DNA of 47,654 nucleotides from an uncultured Prevotella sp. (GTDB lineage: Bacteria > Bacteroidota > Bacteroidia > Bacteroidales > Bacteroidaceae). The position numbers were made by a program, and so were the translations under genes. The notes below the pieces were generated by a model, which had not been told where the DNA came from, made no database searches, and saw only the letters and a list, made by a program, of their open reading frames with translations. This document shows positions 42,078 to 47,654 of this stretch, piece by piece; the stretch's first letter is position 1; every line of letters starts with the position of its first letter. The stretch lies in assembly GCA_946186115.1 (NCBI GenBank), contig CAMHLV010000015.1, positions 1 to 47,654 on the forward strand. The letters run 5' to 3'.

Positions 42078-43406
42078 ATGGAAAAATCACTGAAACCTGC
42101 CACCCTGTGTGTGCAGGCAGGATGGAAACCGAAAAATGGTGACCCACGCGTGCTCCCTATCATCCAGAGCACAACATTCAAGTATGACAATACCGAGGAG
42201 ATGGCCGACCTCTTCGACCTGAAGAAGGAAGGTTATTTCTATACCCGGTTGCAGAATCCCACCAACGATGCCGTAGCCTCCAAGATTGCGGCACTCGAAG
42301 GAGGAGTGGGCGCGGTGCTCACCAGCAGCGGTCAGGCAGCAAACTTCTATGCAGTGTTCAACATCTGTGAAGCAGGCGACCATATCGTCACCTCTAACGA
42401 AATCTACGGCGGTACCTACAACCTGTTCGGTGTAACGCTGAAGAAGCTGGGCATAGAGTGTACTTTCGTGTCGCAGGAGGCCAGCGAGGAGGAAATCTCT
42501 GCCGCCTTCCGTCCCAACACCAAGGTACTCTTCGGCGAGACCATCTCAAATCCGGGATGTAAGATTCTCGACATTGAGAAGTTTGCTCGTATAGCCCACA
42601 AGCATGGTGTACCCCTTATCGTCGATAATACTTTCCCCACACCCATCAACTGCCGTCCTTTCGAGTGGGGCGCCGACATCGTAACCCATTCTACCACTAA
42701 ATACATGGACGGTCATGCCACACAGGTGGGAGGATGCGTCGTAGATAGCGGCAATTTCGACTGGGAAACATGCACGCACAAGGGCGACTCTTCGCTTTTC
42801 ACCCTTCACTCTTCGCTTCCTAAGTTCCCCGGACTTACCACTCCCGATGAGTCGTATCACGGACTGACATATAGTAAGAAGTTTGGCAAGCTGGCATACA
42901 CCACCAAACTTGTGGCCCAGCTGATGCGCGATCTCGGTTCCATACCCTCTCCGCAGAATTCGTTCCTGCTCAACCTCGGACTGGAGACACTCCACCTGCG
43001 TGTCCCCCGCCACTGTGAGAATGCCCAGCGAGTAGCCGAATTCCTCAGCAGCGACCCTCGTGTGGCATGGGTTCACTACAGCGGTCTGCCTGGCGACGAG
43101 TGCCACGAGTTGGCGCAGAAGTATCTGCCTAACGGCTCTTGCGGTGTCTTGGCCTTCGGACTGAAGGGCGATCGTCAGACTGCCGTGCGCTTTATGGATT
43201 CTCTTCAACTGATAGCCATCGTCACCCATGTGGCCGATGCCCGTACCTGTGTGTTGCATCCCGCTTCGCACACCCATCGCCAGATGTCCGACGAACAGCT
43301 GCGCGAGGCTGGTGTAGCCCCCGACTTGATTCGCCTGTCGGTTGGTATCGAGGATGTTGACGATATCTTGGCCGATATTACTCAGGCCTTGGCGAAGATA
43401 GGCTGA
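42078..43406 (+). CDS. metY: O-acetylhomoserine sulfhydrylase
   Basis: The 442-residue PLP enzyme should make homocysteine from O-acetylhomoserine and sulfide, for methionine synthesis. Family blocks include TLCVQAGWKPKNGDPRVLPI, SSGQAANFYAVFN and the PLP lysine in HSTTKYMDGHATQVGG (Lys-208). TTPDESYHGLTY lies further on. The segment between FDWETC and KFPGLTTP is about 15 residues longer than I expect, because a heptamer repeat (42786-42820) encodes SLFTLHSS-like sequence there. It starts 19 bases after the GH31 stop without a promoter, so a methionine gene appears to ride on a glycosidase operon. Confidence 0.93.
   Translation: MEKSLKPATLCVQAGWKPKNGDPRVLPIIQSTTFKYDNTEEMADLFDLKKEGYFYTRLQNPTNDAVASKIAALEGGVGAVLTSSGQAANFYAVFNICEAGDHIVTSNEIYGGTYNLFGVTLKKLGIECTFVSQEASEEEISAAFRPNTKVLFGETISNPGCKILDIEKFARIAHKHGVPLIVDNTFPTPINCRPFEWGADIVTHSTTKYMDGHATQVGGCVVDSGNFDWETCTHKGDSSLFTLHSSLPKFPGLTTPDESYHGLTYSKKFGKLAYTTKLVAQLMRDLGSIPSPQNSFLLNLGLETLHLRVPRHCENAQRVAEFLSSDPRVAWVHYSGLPGDECHELAQKYLPNGSCGVLAFGLKGDRQTAVRFMDSLQLIAIVTHVADARTCVLHPASHTHRQMSDEQLREAGVAPDLIRLSVGIEDVDDILADITQALAKIG
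42786..42820 (+). repeat. In-frame heptamer array in the sulfhydrylase gene
   Basis: GACTCTT, CGCTTTT, CACCCTT, CACTCTT and CGCTTCC: five CRCTYTT-like heptamers inside coding sequence. Three heptamers equal seven codons. Confidence 0.8.
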
Positions 43407-43431
43407 TAAATCATCACACTCTGTTTACTCT

Positions 43432-44547
43432 TTATCCCTCATTCTGCTTCTCATTACTCACCTCTGAGTTTGGCCTGTTGCGTATCACGTATTTCTGGTA
43501 ATAAGTAATCAGCAGTGTAGTCAGAGGCAGAGCAATAATCATTCCCAGAATACCCAGCAGCGAGCCCCATATTGACAGCGAGAGCAGTATGATGGCAGAA
43601 TTCATTCCCATTACATGCCCCATGATTCTCGGAGTCAGTATAGTGTCTTGGATTATCTGTACCACGGCAAAGACTATCAGAGCCCCCAGCATGATAATCC
43701 AGAAACTCTCTCCCGTGTCGGCAGCCTTTACTACTGCAAGCAGGATGGTGGGTATGAATCCTACAAGCTGGAGGTATGGCACCATATTAAGCAGTCCGAT
43801 GAACATTCCCAGACCGATGGCCATGGGGAATCCGATAATGAGGAATCCTATGCTGAACAGTATGCCGACACATAGTGCCACACATCCCTGTCCGCGGAAA
43901 TAGAGGTTCATGCCCTGAGTGACATCGTTTACCAGCTGCACGGCAAATTTGCGATAGCGCTGTGGCAGCAGGTCCACCCATCCGCTGCTAATCTTTTCGT
44001 AGTCTAATAATATAAACAAGGTATATAGCAGTACCATGGTGATGGTGAACACGCTTGAGAGGATGCTGATAGACTGCGATATCACCGCCCACACCTTTGG
44101 CACTCCCTGCTTGATGGCATCTATGAAACCATCCTGGGTTACCAATGCCTTGACATCCTTCACGGTGAGGTGTTCACGTATGAGGTCTTCTATCATATTT
44201 GGTATGTTGCTCATGGTAGCATCGTTGGTGATGTAGGCCACAAGCAGGTCCTTCACCCTCACACTCTCTTCTATCATAGGAGGAATCATAATCATGAAAA
44301 GCCCCGTTAGCAGGCCGCCAACTATGATGAAGGTGCATAGTATGCCGAGGATGCGGAACTTTAGTCGGCAGCGATATTGGAAGAATTTCACCACCGGGAA
44401 CAGCAGGTATGATATGAGCCATGCCAGGAAGAACGGCAGCAGAACACTGCTGAGGCGGTTGAGCAGCATTATTATGCCCACAAAGATTACGAGGCCTATG
44501 AAGCCTCTGATAAAAGAGTCAAAGGTTATAGCTTTTTTCTGTTCCAT
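43432..44547 (-). CDS. AI-2E family permease
   Basis: The 371-residue inner-membrane protein has about eight helices in the arrangement typical of the AI-2E/UPF0118 family. A helix pair stands at the N-terminus, a soluble loop (about 80-155) follows, and then helices containing VPYLQLVGFIPTILLAV and ALPLTTLLITYYQKYV. Members have been linked to export of small molecules or to ion antiport; the substrate here is unknown. The longer open frame starts in intergenic repeats, so I chose the ATG at 44547, directly behind a -7 box, which makes a nearly leaderless message. It is convergent with metY and divergent from trmO. Confidence 0.88.
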   Translation of the reverse strand: MEQKKAITFDSFIRGFIGLVIFVGIIMLLNRLSSVLLPFFLAWLISYLLFPVVKFFQYRCRLKFRILGILCTFIIVGGLLTGLFMIMIPPMIEESVRVKDLLVAYITNDATMSNIPNMIEDLIREHLTVKDVKALVTQDGFIDAIKQGVPKVWAVISQSISILSSVFTITMVLLYTLFILLDYEKISSGWVDLLPQRYRKFAVQLVNDVTQGMNLYFRGQGCVALCVGILFSIGFLIIGFPMAIGLGMFIGLLNMVPYLQLVGFIPTILLAVVKAADTGESFWIIMLGALIVFAVVQIIQDTILTPRIMGHVMGMNSAIILLSLSIWGSLLGILGMIIALPLTTLLITYYQKYVIRNRPNSEVSNEKQNEG

Positions 44548-44551
44548 GCTG

Positions 44552-44559
44552 CAAAGATA
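44552..44559 (-). promoter_or_regulatory. -7 box of the AI-2E permease gene
   Basis: TATCTTTG on the minus strand lies four bases before the ATG; the message would be leaderless or nearly so. Confidence 0.65.
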
Positions 44560-44568
44560 GTAATTAAA

Positions 44569-44617
44569 TTGAAAATTGAAAATTGAAAATTGAAAATTAT
44601 TAATTGAAAATTGAAAA
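44569..44617. repeat. Heptamer arrays, four plus two TTGAAAA units
   Basis: Four units (44569-44596), seven spacer bases, then two more (44604-44617). They lie between the divergent permease and trmO promoters. Confidence 0.9.
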
Positions 44618-44626
44618 TTAATTTTG

Positions 44627-44634
44627 TACTTTTG
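44627..44634 (+). promoter_or_regulatory. -7 box of trmO
   Basis: TACTTTTG, four bases before the ATG at 44639; the message would be leaderless or nearly so. Confidence 0.62.
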
Positions 44635-44638
44635 CACT

Positions 44639-45313
44639 ATGAACATCCAACCCATAGCATTTTTTCGCTCTCCCTTCACGTCGAAGTTCGGCATTCCGCG
44701 GCAGAGCGGTATAGTTGGCGACCTGCGCGGGCGCATTGAGTTTGTGCCAGAGTATGCACAGCCAGAGGCATTGCGAGGCCTTGACGGCTATGATTACCTA
44801 TGGCTGATATGGGGATTCTCAGAGAATGTAGAAGTAGAGAAGCACGCCACTGTGCGTCCGCCCCTGTTGGGTGGCAACGAGAGGGTAGGGGTGTGGGCTA
44901 CGCGCTCTCCGTTCCGCCCCAACAATCTCGGACTGTCGTCTGTGCGCATAGCAGCGATATCCCCCGAAATCCCGGCTATTGATGTGCTTGGAGCCGACCT
45001 GATGGACGGCACGCCCATATACGATATTAAGCCCTATCTGCCCTATGTCGATAGCCATCCCGATGCACGTGCTGGTTTCACCAGCCGCAGGCAGTGGCAG
45101 CAGTTGGAGGTGGTGATGCCCGAAGATATTGCCGCACACTTCTCAGAGTCCGACCTCAGCGTGTTGCGCCAAGCGCTGTCGCTCGATCCCCGTCCCCATT
45201 ACCATGCTGATGACGGCCGTCAGTATGGAATGCCCTTTATGGGTTTCGACATCCGTTTCCATGTCAGCGCTGGCATCCTTACCGTCGATGGCATTGCTCG
45301 CTCATCCCTTTAG
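44639..45313 (+). CDS. trmO: tRNA t6A37 N6-methyltransferase
   Basis: The 224-residue protein belongs to the TsaA/TrmO (UPF0066) family, which uses SAM to methylate the N6-threonylcarbamoyl adenosine at position 37 of tRNA. Motifs seen: NIQPIAFFRSPFTSKFGIPRQ at the start, GLDGYDYLWLIWGFSE, the block GVWATRSPFRPNNLGLSSVR, and GADLMDGTPIYDIKPYLPYVD. The length fits the form with a C-terminal extension. The ATG at 44639 starts the family's conserved N-terminus. It is divergent from the AI-2E permease gene. Confidence 0.93.
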   Translation: MNIQPIAFFRSPFTSKFGIPRQSGIVGDLRGRIEFVPEYAQPEALRGLDGYDYLWLIWGFSENVEVEKHATVRPPLLGGNERVGVWATRSPFRPNNLGLSSVRIAAISPEIPAIDVLGADLMDGTPIYDIKPYLPYVDSHPDARAGFTSRRQWQQLEVVMPEDIAAHFSESDLSVLRQALSLDPRPHYHADDGRQYGMPFMGFDIRFHVSAGILTVDGIARSSL

Positions 45314-45317
45314 GTGT

Positions 45318-45367
45318 GAGAATTTTCAATTCTCTAAAATTTTCAATTTTCAATTTTCAATTTTCAA
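45318..45367. repeat. Hairpin and four-unit heptamer array between convergent genes
   Basis: GAGAATT-TTC-AATTCTC (45318-45334) is followed by four TTTTCAA units (45340-45367), the last overlapping the 3' end of the DUF4230 gene. Confidence 0.85.
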
Positions 45368-45948
45368 TTCTCAAACTGAATACTGATGTGCTCGTAGCCC
45401 AGAGATTGCAGCAACTGCCTGAATTGCTTTTCACCACTCTGTCGCGCATTGTTGAGATTCTCGGCAGTGAGACATTTGCGCAGCATCTGGCGATATGCTT
45501 TCAGATAGAGAGCCTCACGGTCAGAATGCGACCATTTGCCACTCTCGTAGAAACTGCGTGTGCGGGCTTCGTCGATGAAGTCACGGTCCAGTAAACCCAC
45601 TTTCGGCAGGGTGACATCCACCGAGTCTCCCATGGTGCGTATCCAGTGTGGAGCCACCTGGTGCATGTTGATGCCAAGGCGCACAGTACCGTAGTAGATT
45701 CTTACTAAATGATCGTCAGAGAGCATGCCCTTGCGTGTGGTATCCACCAGCTCCTCGTCGGCAATCGACAGAAACTCCCATTCGCCGATAGATTTCATGC
45801 TCACTATCTGTTCGGGCGTAATGCCTATCTTCTCATCAACGCTCACTGTTACCTCAGTCTGACCGACCTGACGTACCAGCCATACTACTGCAATGACAAC
45901 GATTAGAACTACCGCCAGCAGCGCTATAATTTTATATTTCCACTTCAT
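45364..45948 (-). CDS. DUF4230 membrane-anchored protein (second copy)
   Basis: The 194-residue protein has one N-terminal hydrophobic helix (YKIIALLAVVLIVVIAVVWLV) and a DUF4230-like domain. Typical features are ELVDTTRKGML, an alternating beta region ending in VDVTLPKVGLLD, and a helical C-terminus. The function is unknown. It overlaps the preceding DUF4230 gene by four bases (ATGA). The last codons lie within the heptamer array, so the C-terminus is partly encoded by repeat. Confidence 0.75.
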   Translation of the reverse strand: MKWKYKIIALLAVVLIVVIAVVWLVRQVGQTEVTVSVDEKIGITPEQIVSMKSIGEWEFLSIADEELVDTTRKGMLSDDHLVRIYYGTVRLGINMHQVAPHWIRTMGDSVDVTLPKVGLLDRDFIDEARTRSFYESGKWSHSDREALYLKAYRQMLRKCLTAENLNNARQSGEKQFRQLLQSLGYEHISIQFEN

Positions 45949-46613
45949 TTCTTTTCCAAGTTAGAGTTGATGAGTTTCATGATGTCCAGATTCTTGCGGA
46001 AGGCTATGGTGATATTCTCCTCCTTATATCCCATTTCTGTGAGCATCGGCACCAGCACGCGGGCAGCATCACCCTGGGCAGCCTCTACGATACCCATCTG
46101 TGGCACACTGTTCAGAATGGCCTGCCGCCCCTGCTGCTCGTAGATGGTCAGTTCCTTGTCGGTGAAGTGTGAGCGCGTAAGTCCCACAAATTCGCGTATC
46201 TCCTTCTGGTTAATCTTCGAACTGGTCATCACCACTTTAGGGTCGGGCAGCAATATAGTAATACGATCACCGTTGCGCTCAACATTCTTTTCTGAGAATT
46301 CGCTGAAGTCAATATACGCCTTCAGGGTGGCATCCATAGGGATGGCTATCTTGCGCTCGCCTAATGGCAGTGGTATGTCGAAGTCGCGGGCCAGCATGCT
46401 CCCTTTCAGTCGTAGCACATCATCGTGAGTAACAATCTTGTGTACCTTGAACTCCGTAGTGTACAGCTTGGCACATTTCCTCACCTGAGTTACAAGAGTA
46501 GGGCGCTGTGGAGCCTCTTGTGGTTCCTCAACCACAGCGTCGTCCTTGCTTCCGCAAGAGTATAGCGCTCCCATAAGCCCTATGAATATCCATAGATAAA
46601 AGTTCTTTTTCAT
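45945..46613 (-). CDS. DUF4230 lipoprotein (first copy)
   Basis: The 222-residue lipoprotein (signal MKKNFYLWIFIGLMGALYSC) carries a DUF4230 domain: KLYTTEFKVHKIVTHDD, KIAIPMDATLKAYIDFSE and ITILLPDPKVVMTSSKI. The C-terminus is helical (MLTEMGYKEENITIAF). The function is unknown. It and the next gene encode two related domains, one lipid-anchored and one helix-anchored, which suggests a pair in the same envelope complex. The start ATG at 46613 begins the signal peptide; the longer frame reads through the promoter. Confidence 0.78.
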   Translation of the reverse strand: MKKNFYLWIFIGLMGALYSCGSKDDAVVEEPQEAPQRPTLVTQVRKCAKLYTTEFKVHKIVTHDDVLRLKGSMLARDFDIPLPLGERKIAIPMDATLKAYIDFSEFSEKNVERNGDRITILLPDPKVVMTSSKINQKEIREFVGLTRSHFTDKELTIYEQQGRQAILNSVPQMGIVEAAQGDAARVLVPMLTEMGYKEENITIAFRKNLDIMKLINSNLEKK

Positions 46614-46634
46614 CTTTCTTATCGTATTTGACTG

Positions 46635-46642
46635 CAAATATA
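46635..46642 (-). promoter_or_regulatory. -7 box of the DUF4230 pair
   Basis: TATATTTG on the minus strand, 21 bases before the ATG at 46613. The heptamer array 46650-46677 occupies the -33 position. Confidence 0.6.
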
Positions 46643-46649
46643 CAAATAA

Positions 46650-46715
46650 TTTTCAATTTTCAATTTTCAATTTTCAATTTTCTAAAATTTTCAATTTTCA
46701 ATTTTCAATTTTCAA
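46650..46715. repeat. Two four-unit heptamer arrays
   Basis: TTTTCAA is repeated four times (46650-46677) and again four times (46688-46715), separated by TTTTCTAAAA. They lie between two divergent promoters. Confidence 0.9.
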
Positions 46716-46724
46716 TTTATTTAC

Positions 46725-46732
46725 TACCTTTG
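46725..46732 (+). promoter_or_regulatory. -7 box of the LicC-like gene
   Basis: TACCTTTG, 29 bases before the ATG at 46762; the upstream position is filled by heptamer repeats. Confidence 0.68.
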
Positions 46733-46761
46733 CACCCATAAAACCATATCATCAAATAAAT

Positions 46762-47493
46762 ATGAAAGCTATCATACTGGCAGCCGGTATGGCATCGCGG
46801 TTACGTCCGCTTACCGAGCACACCCCCAAGTGCCTGCTCAAGATAGGAGAGCGCTCACTGTTGCAGCGCTCCATGGATGCACTCATTGCTAATGGCATTC
46901 AAGAGTTTTGTATAGTAACAGGTTATCTGCACCAGCTGATAGAGCAGTTTGTCCGTCAGCAGTATCCCGACCTGTCGGTAACCTTTATCCACAATGCAGA
47001 TTACGAGACCACCAACAATATCTATTCACTATGGCTCGCCCGTCCTGCAGCTGAAAACGAAGAAGTGTTGTTGCTCGACAGCGACCTGCTGTATGACGGA
47101 GAGATTGTGAAGCGAGTGCTGGCAGACTCCAGTCGCAACGTGCTGACGCTGATTCGCCACGAGTTGGGCGAAGAAGAGATGAAGGTGGTGGTCGATGCAG
47201 AAGGCAACATCCGTGAGGTCAGCAAGACATGCTCGCCTCAGCAGGCCATTGGCGAGAGTCTGGGCATTGAGAAGATGTCGGCCGACTATACTCAGGCGCT
47301 CTATACCGAGTTGCAACAGATGATGAATGTTGAGCATCTGGAGAACCGCTACTACGAACTGGCTTTCGAACGCCTGATACCTAAAGGTCATACCTATCGG
47401 GTGCTCGATGTCACTGAACTCTTCTCCTGTGAATTGGATACAGTAGAGGATTTCGAGAATGCCAAGCAGCTCATTCCTGCGTCACTGTATTAA
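46762..47493 (+). CDS. LicC-like nucleotidyltransferase
   Basis: The 243-residue protein starts with the NTP-binding signature AIILAAGMASRLRPLTEHTPK and has the metal-binding LLLDSDLLY (about 108). It resembles cytidylyltransferases such as LicC (choline-phosphate) and similar enzymes for alcohol-phosphates, as in the TTNNIYSLWLAR block. Which phosphate it activates is unknown; no kinase or CDP-alcohol transferase is beside it in this window. It stands alone on the plus strand behind its own -7 box. Confidence 0.83.
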   Translation: MKAIILAAGMASRLRPLTEHTPKCLLKIGERSLLQRSMDALIANGIQEFCIVTGYLHQLIEQFVRQQYPDLSVTFIHNADYETTNNIYSLWLARPAAENEEVLLLDSDLLYDGEIVKRVLADSSRNVLTLIRHELGEEEMKVVVDAEGNIREVSKTCSPQQAIGESLGIEKMSADYTQALYTELQQMMNVEHLENRYYELAFERLIPKGHTYRVLDVTELFSCELDTVEDFENAKQLIPASLY

Positions 47494-47504
47494 CACCTCA
47501 CATA

Positions 47505-47535
47505 AAAAACCACCCCGTCATCGCGACGAGGTGGT
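47505..47535 (-). terminator. Terminator oriented to the minus strand
   Basis: ACCACC (47509-47514) pairs with GGTGGT (47530-47535), with GTC/GAC inside. On the minus strand a run of T follows. It probably ends a convergent gene beyond the right edge, and may also serve the LicC-like gene. Confidence 0.65.
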
Positions 47536-47565
47536 GTCATGGAAAGCACAGAATTAACTATCAGA

Positions 47566-47616
47566 TTGGGGACTGTCCCAGCTGTGCGACGTGTCGCACT
47601 GGGGGATGTCCCCCAA
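47566..47616. repeat. Compact multi-hairpin palindrome at the right edge
   Basis: TTGGGGAC (47566-47573) and GTCCCCCAA (47608-47616) close the structure with one bulge. GTGCGAC-GT-GTCGCAC lies in the middle. GGGAC-T-GTCCC and GGGGGA-TG-TCCCC can form separately. It may be a mobile intergenic (REP-like) element. Confidence 0.6.
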
Positions 47617-47654
47617 CATGTGTTTAGACAGCGAGGATGTCTATCGGTCCACGG

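Noticed and set aside
44548..44736. N-terminal extension of the AI-2E permease
   Set aside because: The extra residues (FQFSINNFQFSIFNFQF) are a translation of heptamer repeats and of the promoter region.

Overview
The window looks like a chromosomal segment of a Bacteroidales bacterium, most likely Prevotella-like (Prevotellaceae). The reasons are the many Bacteroidota-type promoters (-7 box TAnnTTTG, often with TTTG 19-20 bases upstream), families typical of the phylum (DUF2723/GT117, DUF5686, DUF4230, DUF3244-like, a hybrid-sensor-like propeller protein), and a clustered glycoside hydrolase operon. No rRNA, tRNA, CRISPR array or SusC/SusD pair was seen.

Layout. 54-1681: a complete insertion sequence with perfect 20-bp terminal inverted repeats. 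Its transposase is split by a poly-A -1 frameshift signal and by a second, probably disabling, frameshift. 1740-5235 (minus): a small membrane protein, a glycine-rich lipoprotein, a DUF3244-like secreted protein and a TPR/coiled-coil/HTH regulator. 5307-13535 (minus): polysaccharide deacetylase, DUF2723 glycosyltransferase, two membrane proteins, purD and serB. 13536-14108: a gene-free stretch with three large inverted repeats. 14109-16568 (minus): an SGNH/MBOAT acyl-transfer pair. 16569-17070: a gene-free stretch with a promoter, an extensively self-complementary RNA-like element and a terminator. 17071-20962 (minus): an rRNA methyltransferase and a dipeptidyl peptidase IV.

21124-27262 (plus): a tightly packed unit of histidine kinase, ATP-grasp protein, HAD hydrolase and DUF5686 outer-membrane protein, followed by a nucleotidyltransferase. 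27272-27399 carries a likely minus-strand small RNA. 27501-43406 (plus): a LacI repressor, a propeller sensor without a recognisable HisKA, and an operon of GH31, GH2, GH3, GH31 and an O-acetylhomoserine sulfhydrylase. The four hydrolases together fit removal of xylose, galactose and glucose from xyloglucan-type oligosaccharides in the periplasm. 43432-47493: AI-2E-family permease, TrmO, two DUF4230 proteins and a LicC-like nucleotidyltransferase.

The most unusual signals are not classical genes. (1) Discrete heptamer tandem arrays, very often exactly four units, sit in many intergenic regions, several where the -33 element of a promoter should be. A related heptamer array lies in frame inside the sulfhydrylase gene. 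(2) Four other genes carry in-frame short-repeat inserts. (3) There are two good non-coding RNA candidates, at 16650-16994 and 27272-27372. (4) A large propeller sensor keeps its ATPase domain but has a low-complexity repeat where the phospho-accepting region should be.
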